Positions 14,528 through 25,591 of a DNA stretch of 64,000 nucleotides are shown in pieces. The notes below the pieces were generated by a model that was given only the letters and a program-made list of their open reading frames with translations, ran no database searches and was not told the DNA's origin. Within the stretch, counting starts at the first letter, position 1. Every line of letters begins with the position of its first letter. The DNA is from Hirudinaria manillensis (Eukaryota > Annelida > Clitellata > Hirudinida > Hirudinidae): positions 13,181,501-13,245,500 of the forward strand of contig CM067529.1 in NCBI GenBank assembly GCA_034509925.1, given 5' to 3'. The position numbers were made by a program, and so were the translations under genes.

Positions 14528-16524
14528 TCGTAATAACGTCTCATGGAAAAGCTGACGATGTTAACAGACCTATTGAAAGAGTCGATTAATTTTTCAAACT
14601 GCTTCACAGAACATGACGAAAAGCCGCTGCTTTCCCCAGGAACATGTGGACTACTGTCGTCGTCATAGCAATCGCCAAGAGATTGGGCGCCCAAACTGTT
14701 CATTTTTTTAAAATGTTTATTTAAATTACATTAAAATTTGTGAATTTTATTGTTGAATTAACAATAATTCATTGCCTGACTCTTGTTTTAAAAACTCTGG
14801 CTTAATAGTTATATTAAGATCAATATTTCATTCAGTTATTAAAAGCTTGCATTTCTCCGATGAAAGCAGAAGTTTTGTTGGTCGCAATGGACATGTTTTC
14901 ATCTTCTCGCAAAATAGCCAAAGCATTGGGTGTGCAAATTGAGCCGGCATTGGATTTACCGATATGACCAGATTTGTCTGTAGATCTACAACGAGTCTTA
15001 TTTATTAAACTTGAAAACTATAATTATCAGAGAATATTTAAAAAGATCAATTTATTCTGCATGCTTCTGATTGAATAATTTCATTAGTGATTTTGTAAAA
15101 AAAATAATATAAATAAATTATAATGTAATAAAATAAAGATAAAAATTTTGTTTGCGTACGCTGTAAATACCAATACGACATTAAACTTTGGTAGGATTTC
15201 TTTCTTCTGGACCATTTTTTGCCTCACTTCGTCCAAAACCTGTTCGTAATCAACAACGCTTTCTGTGGCTGCCTTCACATTTTTACTATCTTTGATTGGC
15301 AGAGTATGATTCTAAAACGGCCAAGAGATATTTAAGATTCCTTTTTTTTTTAAATAGTCTTAAAGTGGGATAATTTTAATAAAACCTCATCAATAGATAT
15401 GTCTGCCAACTCGACATCAAACGTATACTTTGACGATCTGATAGCTTGAAATTTTTGCTGTACCTAAAGGACAATATTCATTTATTTTCAATTTATCTCC
15501 AAGTTTCGTAAAGTTACATCAGATTTATACCTCGAATATACGTCATGCATACTATTTTTTTTTATTAATCCCTTATGAGGTTCAGTAATATCTGATTGCT
15601 TAATAATATTATTTTTAAGTAAAGGAGAACTTTAAATGTAAAACTGAATGCATAGACGAGGACATGCGCCGACAAAGATTCTACTCGTCGTAATACTGGT
15701 TACAACAGCGCAGAATTATTTAACCATTTAAGAATTCCAGTAACATTATTGCAAGTTATGTCGTAGAAATTCGAATAATTAACTTAATGGTGTACAATTC
15801 GAGTCAATTTTAATTATGAGCGTCTTTTAAATTCAACTCACTTTTCCAATCAGTCTTTCGTAATGTTTCGTGATGTTATATTTGGCTTTGTCGCTGTCAA
15901 GCGTCTTTTTAAGCCATCTTAAAATAAAATTGAAAGATCTTCAAAATGCTATTTATGCATAATATAAAAATGCGTAATATAAAAATTTATATTACGCGTT
16001 AAAATGGTAAACAAACTGTCTGATAAGTACTAAATCAGATTGAATAAATAAAATGCAAGTTTCTGTTTTATAAGGCTTCCACAACATCACTTAATTAAAT
16101 ATTATTATTTTCTATTTACAAGTACTCTTTTGACTACCATCCACAAAATCAAATAACTAGCACTGAATGTAATCTTGAGTACAGTAATACAATTTTGAAG
16201 AAAGAGATGAATTTACTTCAAGTACAGACTACTGTCTATGATCAAGTACAGCTTCAATAGAACACGTCTAAACGCTGAATGACTTCCAGTGAATCGGATT
16301 TCCGGATGATTCAAGAGTTCAAAATCATGAGATTCTTGATGTTCTCTTCCATTTCGCTCATTTTTGGTTGGTGCTTCAAATAAATTATGAACAGGCAGAT
16401 GTAATTTATTTATTTATTTGTTTGTTTATTTACATCAACAAGTGAACTCGATCGTTTTACCTAAGAGCGTTAAAACGCTCACACCATAACCGAATATGAC
16501 AAGAGAGTAGATGAAGTAATTCAT
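12997..16524 (-). CDS. Catalytically dead M12B protease homologue, cluster gene 3 (12 exons, about 524 aa)
   Basis: Exons by eye: 16461-16524, 16217-16373, 15842-15917, 15386-15463, 15160-15311, 14851-14985, 14570-14695, 14191-14326, 13905-14082, 13655-13813, 13367-13525 (left edge could be 13373), 12997-13151. All phases agree and no stop interrupts the frame. Order: signal peptide (1-20), short pro-region, M12B fold from about 60, ADAMTS-like cysteine-rich domain (about 263-367), then three PLAC-like modules (368-420, 421-473, 474-524). Where relatives have HExxHxxGxxH this protein reads AFIGEILGAQS (216-226), so all three His and the Glu are gone, and the Met-turn Met is replaced. The intact frame with selective loss of catalysis suggests a retained pseudo-protease (inhibitor, decoy or binding protein) rather than a decaying gene, but this is inference. 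The LTR element at 16676 sits in its promoter region. Confidence 0.82.
14444..14526. repeat. (TTA)n microsatellite in intron of gene 3
   Basis: About 27 uninterrupted TTA units inside a gene 3 intron, left of position 14570. They read open on both strands as poly-Ile or poly-Tyr, which is not coding. Confidence 0.95.
14845..14850 (-). promoter_or_regulatory. Non-canonical GC splice donor, protease gene 3
   Basis: The exon ends GAAAT and the intron starts GCAAGC. No GT nearby keeps the frame, while this GC donor joins in the correct phase to the exon ending at 14695, at the same position as the intron within the active-site exon pair of genes 1, 2 and 4. Confidence 0.6.
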
Positions 16525-16675
16525 GCTATTCTAAAATGCGAATTGATTCTAAAAAGACATTTTTATTGGACTCTCTGCCATTCGTCCTAACCGAGATTAT
16601 TGATGATTTATTGGCCACGATTTGAACAATAAATCACTTTTATGTCCAACATAATGGCTTAATAATTGATCCTAA

Positions 16676-16973
16676 TGTTGGATCCCTAGATCCAATAAAT
16701 TGAATAATAATTAAAATTATATTGCCGATTAATTAATTTAAATAATTAATTAAATTTAGTGGCAATATAATTTGAGAATTAAATTGGTGCTATTCAGACT
16801 CTTTGGTTATGTACCTTGACAAATGGATTTACCTCGGAAAGTAGAGCGAGAATTAAGAGAACAGCAGATTTCAAGACTTAGACATTTTAAGCATCGTGCA
16901 TCTTCCAAGCCATCTGACAACTTTCAATAAACCTGACCTTCTATAATTAGTTTGAGGACCCCGGGTTATTACA
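16676..16973 (+). repeat. 5' LTR of the short element
   Basis: 298 bp, TG...CA ends, matched by eye to the copy at 18083-18380 with no difference noticed. Confidence 0.92.
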
Positions 16974-17053
16974 TTGGTGTCAGGAGTTGGATTTAGAGTT
17001 AAAGGGTGTCCAAGAGTAACTAAGGTAGAAGTTTGTTGGTTGAAATGTGAAGG

Positions 17054-18121
17054 ATGCCGAAATACTTGGATGAATTGTACGTGCCTCGATTGAGACAAGA
17101 ATTGAGAGATCGTGGCCTGGATTGCAAAGGCACGAAAGCTGAGATACGAGAACGACTTGGGGCATGGCTGACAGAGAATGGCCATGACCCGGAGGAATAC
17201 GAATTCGAGTCTGAATATCGTAAGTTGCTGAGAGAATTAGCAGAGGATTTGAGGGAGTGTATTAGGAGTATTAGGGGCGATTTGAAAGGTACAGCGGTTC
17301 CGCGTCAGGATGCCTCTTTGGTTTCTGGTGGAAACTCTACTGAGAAGAGTTCTGATGTTCCAAGTACCGTTTCTGGCAGCATTGGGATGGAGTCATTAGA
17401 AGGCACATCCAACCACAGTGCGTGCGTGTCTCCAGAAACTCTGTGCGTGATGGCAGACTTAGAGAACTCGACGTTGGAGCCCATAGAGTTACCAGATCAG
17501 GTCGAGTCGTCAGCAGGGCCCAGAGAGCTCACGGAGGTTTTAGTGGAGCAAGTGGAACTTTCGGAGGAGCCTGTGGGATTGCCGGTGGATCATGTGGAGT
17601 TGTTGGTGCAGCCCGAGGAGTTACTGATGAGTCACGTGGATTTGCCGGCGAAGCCCTTGAGATCAATTGGAACTGTGGAGTCTTCGGGGGTGTCCGCGGA
17701 TCTACCAGCGGAGCCCATCGAATCAGCTAAGTCAGTGGAGCCTGCAGATGTTTCGGCTCCATTGGAGATCACAGAAGGGAGTGCTCGGGATTTCGAGACA
17801 ATGCCTAGCATTGAGAGTGGAGCAGGTGATCCTGTAGAGAGTCTGAGATCTGGCGCCATGGTGGAGCAGGAGGTTGAGCATAGAAATGGCGATGTTCCGC
17901 GACTGAAACTTGCGGGACGCAGAAGTAAAAGGGGGGAAACAGAAATCCCAGAAGATGGCAAAGCAAATGGATCTGGGATTTGCAGCCATGAGATTGTTGG
18001 AAGATCGGATCCTATTCCTAGAGTAAAAATGAAAATGGGAATAGATGTCTGTTCGGGACGAACAGATTTAAGGAGGGGGCAGTGTTGGATCCCTAGATCC
18101 AATAAATTGAATAATAATTAA
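17054..18121 (+). CDS. Gag-like protein with N-terminal SAP domain, in the short LTR element
   Basis: 355 residues. About residues 4-45 form a SAP helix-turn-helix domain closely like the start of Gag in the 54823 element. The remainder is a low-complexity stretch rich in Val, Glu, Leu, Pro and Ser with loose repeats. There is no zinc knuckle, protease or polymerase. The frame runs on into the start of the 3' LTR, so the natural end is uncertain. It may supply an RNA- or DNA-binding function or may only be a remnant of Gag; I cannot tell. Confidence 0.6.
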   Translation: MPKYLDELYVPRLRQELRDRGLDCKGTKAEIRERLGAWLTENGHDPEEYEFESEYRKLLRELAEDLRECIRSIRGDLKGTAVPRQDASLVSGGNSTEKSSDVPSTVSGSIGMESLEGTSNHSACVSPETLCVMADLENSTLEPIELPDQVESSAGPRELTEVLVEQVELSEEPVGLPVDHVELLVQPEELLMSHVDLPAKPLRSIGTVESSGVSADLPAEPIESAKSVEPADVSAPLEITEGSARDFETMPSIESGAGDPVESLRSGAMVEQEVEHRNGDVPRLKLAGRRSKRGETEIPEDGKANGSGICSHEIVGRSDPIPRVKMKMGIDVCSGRTDLRRGQCWIPRSNKLNNN

Positions 18122-18380
18122 AATTATATTGCCGATTAATTAATTTAAATAATTAATTAAATTTAGTGGCAATATAATTTGAGAATTAAATTGGTGCTAT
18201 TCAGACTCTTTGGTTATGTACCTTGACAAATGGATTTACCTCGGAAAGTAGAGCGAGAATTAAGAGAACAGCAGATTTCAAGACTTAGACATTTTAAGCA
18301 TCGTGCATCTTCCAAGCCATCTGACAACTTTCAATAAACCTGACCTTCTATAATTAGTTTGAGGACCCCGGGTTATTACA
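18083..18380 (+). repeat. 3' LTR of the short element
   Basis: 298-bp partner of the LTR at 16676-16973. Confidence 0.92.
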
Positions 18381-19407
18381 CTAATATACAACGGAAGACA
18401 TCCGACGCTTCGTTGCGGAAACTCCGAGAAACAACATCAAAAGTGTTTCTTGGTGGATTCTCATCAATATTCAAATTTTAGTCTTAACTTTTATTGAATA
18501 CTAATTAATTACTCTCTTATGATCGCTAAAATCAGCATTTTGACCGAAGTTTACCGGTAATTTTAAAGATAGAGATAGTAATCTTGTGATTCTAGTACCT
18601 GTCCTATCTTTATGACGCGCACAGTAATATAAAAATTAATATGAATATAATTCAAAAATAATATTATAAAATAACATTATAATACTAATATAATATAAAA
18701 TACTTATACTAATATAAAATATTAATGTACAAATTCGAATTTTATAATAAAAATATTATTTAAGAAAAGAAACTAAATAAAATCCTAACTGGTGAAACTT
18801 TTTAATTTCATGCATGGCAGTCTAAAGTTTTTTTCTGAAAATTTCTTTAAGACAGCGAAGCAAAAAACACTTGACAGATGGTTCCCATTTAAAAGAACAC
18901 TTCCGTTATGCCAATAATACGATTAGAGATTATCTTACACCAGGCACTCAATCAATTTTTCGAGCTTTTGTAAAATCTCAGACATTACAATTCCTATTTT
19001 AAATAATGATAAATGAATGCAATCATTAATAATAAATTATTCTCACTTATGATTGAAGGATTATAATCATAATCCACAAAATCAAATAATTAGCACCAGC
19101 AAGACAGAGTGACGGTATTTTAATCGAGTTTTCGATTTATTTGTTAATTTAATCGTTAATTATTATCATTTATACAGCGCCCCTGTAGCTCACGCGCACG
19201 GAGCTACATAAATGACATATTATTATTATTATTATTATTATTATAAAGTTGACAAATAACATGCTCAAAATACGCATCGGCAAAAGATGTAATCAGCACT
19301 TAATCATCTAGCTATATTTTTAATTTATATAATCAACTTTTTAAAAATAGAACTCTTTAATTGTATGAACTGCTGAACCAGGTACGTTGGGGAACACCTG
19401 GCGTCTG
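18381..19407. other. Intergenic region with a small perfect hairpin
   Basis: AT-rich. It contains a seven-bp inverted repeat GTAGCTC (19185-19191) and GAGCTAC (19201-19207) around a 9-nt GC-rich loop, and a short (TTA)n near 19220-19243. The sequence above gene 3 beyond the LTR element would be here. No gene is recognised. Confidence 0.5.
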
Positions 19408-19503
19408 GCCCCGGTGGCGCAATCGGTTAGCGCGCCGTACTTATAGGCAGTGCGTTCGGGCTAAGAGATGCGGAGGTTGTGAGTTCGATCCTCACCCGGG
19501 GCA
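19408..19503 (+). tRNA. trnI-UAU: tRNA-Ile(UAU), single copy with intron
   Basis: A 96-nt gene: seven-bp acceptor stem GCCCCGG/CCGGGGC, A box TGGCGCAATCGG, anticodon arm CCGTA/TGCGG with loop C-T-TAT-A, B box GTTCGATCC, discriminator A. A 22-nt intron (19445-19466) follows position 37 of the mature tRNA, the standard place, and tRNA-Ile(UAU) genes in other animals also have an intron there. TTTTT just downstream is the Pol III terminator. The tRNA reads AUA. It differs from the array copies by one base, in the intron (CGGGC instead of CGAGC), and its flanks are unrelated apart from the first bases downstream, so it may be the array's source. Confidence 0.96.
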
Positions 19504-19683
19504 GGCAGATTTTTACATTTGTTCTTAGCCACTAATATTTTAAAATCTTTTGAGAGTTTCCATTACGTAAATAACGATTGATAAACGTCTTTACTTATGC
19601 TACTGTTTAAATATATTTCTTAAATACGAAGCATTAAAATTCATCAGATTATTTTCAAATTCTATCGAAGACCTCGTCTATGC

Positions 19684-22600
19684 TTAGGCGAACATGCAAG
19701 TCTCACAGCAAAGATCTCGATTTTCATGCGATTTGCAAAACTTCGATCCAAAAATTTGGAATTTTATTTCGCAGTTGCTCGCTCTGTTTCCATATTGACA
19801 ACCTGACCACGGTCTTAACGCTTTCTTGCACGTAAGACAACAGGTTTTCCTGAAGTTACTATCGTAACAGGCCCACGACTGTTTATCAAATGAATCACAA
19901 GAACGGATCTCCTTCTGGAATGTAATCCTTGAATTATAGTCTCCGTATTCACAATCTGGAAAAATACAAGTTAATGTTTTACGCATTATTAACGTCTTAT
20001 ATGGTACCTAATTCATTGATAACCTTCTGTTCTTCCGCGTTTTGCCATTTCACAAGATTGACAACAACGCTGATAAAAGGATTTATAGTAACAGTTCCCT
20101 GGCATATGTTTGACGTCATCGCATGTATAAACTTTATCTCCAAACTTTATTTGCCCTTCGTAATCTGACACATATTTGCACTTGTATTCCACTGAAATTG
20201 AATGAATTTCTCTCTTATTCCTTAATTATTAAAATTATTAATAAATTCGATTTTAAATAAAGTTATTTAAAAATAATTTTGAAAATCTTATTTTAAGCAG
20301 CGTTCTAAGATTATCTGAAACAAATTTAAGCATTAAGATTGCTATTAATACAGTCATTATTCCCTATGAAAAATTTTCATTCTCGATAACATTTATTACA
20401 AGGTTATTTTAAAAGATATAGAATAGGATTTTTAAACAAACAGTGCTTTCACTAATCACTCAAGATCACTAGGCGCATTTCGCTATCCGAAGAATGAATG
20501 TAATATGAATATAAATCAAAGTAAATATAAAGTAAATAGATGCAACGCATTCAACAAACCTTCTTCTCCTGAGTAATAAGGATGTTTAGTACACTTTTTA
20601 TGCATGCACCAACTCCTACTGGCGCACGGCGTTCCGTCATAAGCCCTCGCCTCAGGTTTTAGGGTACAAGTGCCAGTACTGGGATCAATGCAAGAAAGTT
20701 CTGCACATTCGTCTAATTTGACATCTATCATCTGAAGAAATTACAAAAGAAAATCACCAATTACTAGAAGACTTCTTTCTGGGAATCAAAATAGAATGAC
20801 TAATTACATGTAAGGATTAATGACTAATCTACCATTGATGTGATTCTTACCCTGCAGTAAGTGGAATTCGATCCAAACACATGTTGGCACTGATGATCGA
20901 GTGTGAAGAATAGTCCCGCTGGATTTGTAAGTATTATAGGATCTATGAAATCCTCGACTCCTTCTTTGATGCATTTGGTCTTTATGTTCTCATCTCTAAA
21001 ATGTAATGAAGTAGTTAATGTAACATAACCGACTTCAATTACTGAGATTCGATAATTATTTTTATCCATCAATTATCAATAACTATAAATAAATATATAT
21101 ATATTAAGTATTCTTTCTGAATTCATTTGGTCTTCATATCGAATGCGTATGTTATTTTTTATAATTATCAACGACGAATGTCACAACCCACTAACCCACA
21201 TCGTACATTTTTCTTCTCACCAAAAGGATCCTCAAATAAACATTTCTTTCCTCTGTTCCTGTTTTTTTTTATTGAATTGTTCATGAAGTTATTAATATAA
21301 ATTTTTACTCATGCCGCAGGAGCTTCAAAAGACAAAGATGTACTTGATTTACCTGTCCATACGCTTAATGTAATCGATGAAGTAGTCCCTAGAACAATTT
21401 GAAAATCTGTGATAGTTATTTTTGATATTGGGTTGCGCAGTACGAGACATGATGAAGAGTTCTTTTTTTTTGCAGGTGTTTTTTTCCCCATCATTATGAG
21501 CTCCGAGTCTGTAAATCAAAGGAGTTAAATCTTTCGTGGGGAAGCTTACCAAAACAACATGTACTAGAATATAAAAGGGTTTTTACACAAGCATAACACA
21601 CTTTGATTCATATCGTAAATGTCCATTGAATGTATATGCATTTAAATCAGCGTTTATTTTTTTTTTTAAATTTATTTCACAGTTTCTTAATTATCTTTCT
21701 TAATTAATTAATTATATTTCTTAATGATCAGGTAAATATTTAATCTAAATTCATTCCTCTGCTAGATATAGACAATTAGCAAAATTTAAAATTACGAGTG
21801 GCCTATTTCATGAGCAGCTACGAGGGCCGTAGAATATAATCCTGTTTCTTGGACTATCGCCAGTCCTTGATCTGTACAAGCAGTTCCGATAAAGCTCCAA
21901 CCAGAAACGCCAGATTGTGAAGAATACCTGAAAGATAACAATAAATAACGTTTTTAGTTCATAAAATGATGTGGTTAACCTCAACGAGTAAAAATATTAC
22001 TGCGATTTAAGTCTATGCTTATCAACTTACCGAGTAAAAGCCACCGCAATGCTAAAATCTGGTTTTTCTTTGCGTTTGGCCATCCATTGGCTGAATTTTT
22101 CCAAAGCTTCAATGTAATCGATCGTATCGGAAGTGACTTTTGAAGTTTCAGTGAAGTCTGCATCTTCCGCCGACTTTAGTTTGTCCGATAATGATAATTG
22201 AGAATAATATCAGAAATAAACGAGATTAAAATTTATGATTGAATTAAATTAACATGTTATTTATCACAAAACTATTAAAAAAATTTTTACAATTTATTCA
22301 TATTTCACAAATATTCTTCATAATTATGTAAAAAAAAAGTGTGAAGAAATGAAATAAGATAATTGATTATTACTAAAAGAAATGATTTAAAGTTAATTAT
22401 ATTCTAAATACGATTCCATTGCCTTAGAAATGCACTTTACTTCGTGGAATTTGCCCTGATTAAATAACATTAATGAAATAATATTAAACATTAATTACCT
22501 CAGCAACAAACCAACCGTACGATAAAACTTTATATTTGTATACATGAGTTAAACCAATGAATTTTTTCTTTATCTAAAATTAAGTTATGATTTTTATAAA

Positions 22601-23400
22601 TTTCATGAGACATTTTATAAAAAATAAACTAAAAATAATTTTTATAAAACATAAAACACATATGCCTAACAAAATAATTCAAATATTACCCGTAACAAAT
22701 TGAAATTAGGATAAGATTGACAAACTCATTATTAATATGAAGATATAATCAATCATTAGAATGCATTTTTTGAGATATCTGATGGAGCTATAGATACGCT
22801 CTATCTCTCAAAATAAATAAATCTTCTATAGTAAGTCCATGGCGAGAAAATTTAATTTTAATACTAATTACGGAAAGGAAATATTACAAAAATTGCAAGG
22901 CCAACATCATGAAAAGAACATGTCATACCTCATCAAATATATGATTATAAAAGAACGTCATGGAGGTCATGGCTTTATCTTTTACACTATCAGTAAATTG
23001 GAGCCAACTGCAAATATAAAAAAAAAAGAATGTAAAAATATTACAATCAAGATAAGCATTAAATATAAAACCACTAAAAAATTGCAAATATAACAATAAT
23101 ACAAAGTTCGTTAGAAGAAGAATCACAATAATTAGGTAAATTAGATTTACAAAATAATGCAATTATGATGAAACATACTGCATGTAAACACTGAAGTCGA
23201 GAACAAAATAGAGCTTCAAATGTACCAATTCAGTAGAACTATTAATGGAATCCAATTTCTTCGAAACCGACGAATCATTCTTTCCATCAGAAACTAAATA
23301 AGAAACAAATTTTATTTAAATAAAGTCAAACTAATTTAGGGTCAATAGCATAACAAATGTGAAAAGGATAAATAACCACGCAAAGAAACATAGAAAACAT
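19684..23400 (-). CDS. M12B protease homologue with displaced zinc ligand, cluster gene 4 (11 exons, about 500 aa)
   Basis: Exons by eye: 23355-23400 (signal exon, tentative), 23179-23293, 22929-23007, 22499-22573, 22031-22173, 21796-21927, 21353-21508, 20851-20995, 20560-20731, 20024-20191, 19684-19955. All phases from the second exon on agree; the first rests on a weak donor. Order: signal peptide, pro-region, M12B domain from about 45, ADAMTS-like cysteine-rich domain (about 250-354), then three PLAC-like modules (355-410 and two within 411-500). The active site reads HEIGHSLGAHND (192-203): the first two His and the Glu are present, but the third His lies one residue early, with Asn where the His belongs. 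The Met-turn (FIMS) is kept. Activity may be altered or lost. The last two modules share one exon, unlike genes 2 and 3, which points to loss of an intron or duplication within the exon. Confidence 0.82.
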
Positions 23401-23783
23401 AATATCTCAAAAATAAAAGCAAATTAACAGCTAACTCACAAGAACAAATAAGTGAAAAGTAAAAGAAGAAAGAGCAAATGAACAAAAACATGAAACACAT
23501 ATTTCAAAACAATTAATCGAAGAGGTAAAAGATCAATGAAGAGGGTCAATTGCACTTATAACAGAAAAACATGACAAAATATAATAAATCAACTAGACAG
23601 CTTGATAAAACAAGACCATTAAGGCAATAGAAGAACAATATGCTGTTGAGGACTCATCAACATGAACTTTGTTAATGTTACGCAAACCAGAGCGACATGG
23701 TAGGAGGAAGGGGGAAAAGAAGCAAGACCATCCTGAACAAACGCCAAAGGTTATCCAACAACAAAACAATAATAATATTCAGA
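23401..23783. other. Intergenic spacer between protease gene 4 and the tRNA array
   Basis: AT-rich. It should contain the gene 4 promoter; I see no clear TATA box. No other gene is visible. Confidence 0.5.
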
Positions 23784-23915
23784 TTTGAAGAATAGATTTA
23801 TCCATCCGTTTCAAACAACTATCCATCCAGAGAATGACAAAAACTGGTGGGCGGAGCTAAAACATGGGGTAGGACAAGGGCTGGAGAAGAAGGTTCGAAA
23901 TGCCGGTGCACGTTC

Positions 23916-24011
23916 GCCCCGGTGGCGCAATCGGTTAGCGCGCCGTACTTATAGGCAGTGCGTTCGAGCTAAGAGATGCGGAGGTTGTGAGTTCGATCCT
24001 CACCCGGGGCA
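23916..24011 (+). tRNA. trnI-UAU: tRNA-Ile(UAU), array copy 1
   Basis: Same cloverleaf as the 19408 gene: intron of 22 nt after TTATA, A and B boxes intact, terminator TTTT downstream at 24019-24022. Long unit. Confidence 0.95.
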
Positions 24012-24310
24012 GGCGGAGTTTTGAGGCTTATCCAGAGAGCCTCGCGAACGATGCCATGATCGAGGATACCCGTGGATACTCGATCAACTGAACGATCACT
24101 GATGGTCAGCCTTTGTTGGGGTTTTAAAGATTTTTTATACCTGGATTAATAATAATACTGTTATAATAACGAGGTTCATTTGAAGAATAGATTTATCCAT
24201 CCGTTTCAAACAACTATCCATCCAGAGAATGACAAAAACTGGTGGGCGGAGCTAAAACATGGGGTAGGACAAGGGCTGGAGAAGAAGGTTCGAAATGCCG
24301 GTGCACGTTC

Positions 24311-24406
24311 GCCCCGGTGGCGCAATCGGTTAGCGCGCCGTACTTATAGGCAGTGCGTTCGAGCTAAGAGATGCGGAGGTTGTGAGTTCGATCCTCACCC
24401 GGGGCA
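24311..24406 (+). tRNA. trnI-UAU: tRNA-Ile(UAU), array copy 2
   Basis: Long unit; gene matches copy 1 by eye. Confidence 0.95.
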
Positions 24407-24705
24407 GGCGGAGTTTTGAGGCTTATCCAGAGAGCCTCGCGAACGATGCCATGATCGAGGATACCCGTGGATACTCGATCAACTGAACGATCACTGATGG
24501 TCAGCCTTTGTTGGGGTTTTAAAGATTTTTTATACCTGGATTAATAATAATACTGTTATAATAACGAGGTTCATTTGAAGAATAGATTTATCCATCCGTT
24601 TCAAACAACTATCCATCCAGAGAATGACAAAAACTGGTGGGCGGAGCTAAAACATGGGGTAGGACAAGGGCTGGAGAAGAAGGTTCGAAATGCCGGTGCA
24701 CGTTC

Positions 24706-24801
24706 GCCCCGGTGGCGCAATCGGTTAGCGCGCCGTACTTATAGGCAGTGCGTTCGAGCTAAGAGATGCGGAGGTTGTGAGTTCGATCCTCACCCGGGGC
24801 A
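24706..24801 (+). tRNA. trnI-UAU: tRNA-Ile(UAU), array copy 3
   Basis: Long unit; gene matches copy 1 by eye. Confidence 0.95.
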
Positions 24802-25100
24802 GGCGGAGTTTTGAGGCTTATCCAGAGAGCCTCGCGAACGATGCCATGATCGAGGATACCCGTGGATACTCGATCAACTGAACGATCACTGATGGTCAGC
24901 CTTTGTTGGGGTTTTAAAGATTTTTTATACCTGGATTAATAATAATACTGTTATAATAACGAGGTTCATTTGAAGAATAGATTTATCCATCCGTTTCAAA
25001 CAACTATCCATCCAGAGAATGACAAAAACTGGTGGGCGGAGCTAAAACATGGGGTAGGACAAGGGCTGGAGAAGAAGGTTCGAAATGCCGGTGCACGTTC

Positions 25101-25196
25101 GCCCCGGTGGCGCAATCGGTTAGCGCGCCGTACTTATAGGCAGTGCGTTCGAGCTAAGAGATGCGGAGGTTGTGAGTTCGATCCTCACCCGGGGCA
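25101..25196 (+). tRNA. trnI-UAU: tRNA-Ile(UAU), array copy 4
   Basis: Long unit. The spacer after it has private changes (CTCGAGC, AATAGTAA, GTTCTAAT). Confidence 0.95.
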
Positions 25197-25495
25197 GGCG
25201 GAGTTTTGAGGCTTATCCAGAGAGCCTCGCGAACGATGCCATGATCGAGGATACCCGTGGATACTCGAGCAACTGAACGATCACTGATGGTCAGCCTTTG
25301 TTGGGGTTTTAAAGATTTTTTATACCTGGATTAATAGTAATACTGTTCTAATAACGAGGTTCATTTGAAGAATAGATTTATCCATCCGTTTCAAACAACT
25401 ATCCATCCAGAGAATGACAAAAACTGGTGGGCGGAGCTAAAACATGGGGTAGGACAAGGGCTGGAGAAGAAGGTTCGAAATGCCGGTGCACGTTC

Positions 25496-25591
25496 GCCCC
25501 GGTGGCGCAATCGGTTAGCGCGCCGTACTTATAGGCAGTGCGTTCGAGCTAAGAGATGCGGAGGTTGTGAGTTCGATCCTCACCCGGGGCA
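25496..25591 (+). tRNA. trnI-UAU: tRNA-Ile(UAU), array copy 5
   Basis: Long unit; gene matches copy 1 by eye. Confidence 0.95.

Larger units (their letters stand above)
16676..18380 (+). mobile_element. Short non-autonomous Ty3-like LTR element, whole-looking
   Basis: A 1.7-kb element bounded by two 298-bp LTRs that look identical by eye (TGTTGG to TTACA), flanked by a CTAA 4-bp target duplication. It has a primer-binding site starting TGGTGTCAGGAG, consistent with tRNA-Leu priming, and a purine tract (AGGAGGGGGCAG) before the 3' LTR. It carries one open frame starting with a SAP-type DNA-binding domain and no pol, so it must depend on a helper. The internal ends resemble those of the full element at 54823, a likely helper lineage, although the LTRs differ in sequence. 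Identical LTRs imply a recent insertion. Confidence 0.9.

Noticed and set aside
17632-18102. 156-residue minus-strand frame
   Set aside because: Antisense of the SAP-containing frame of the short LTR element; no independent signal.
24450-24510. C/D-box snoRNA in the array spacer
   Set aside because: ATGATCG and CTGA motifs are present but box C is imperfect and no terminal stem is evident.
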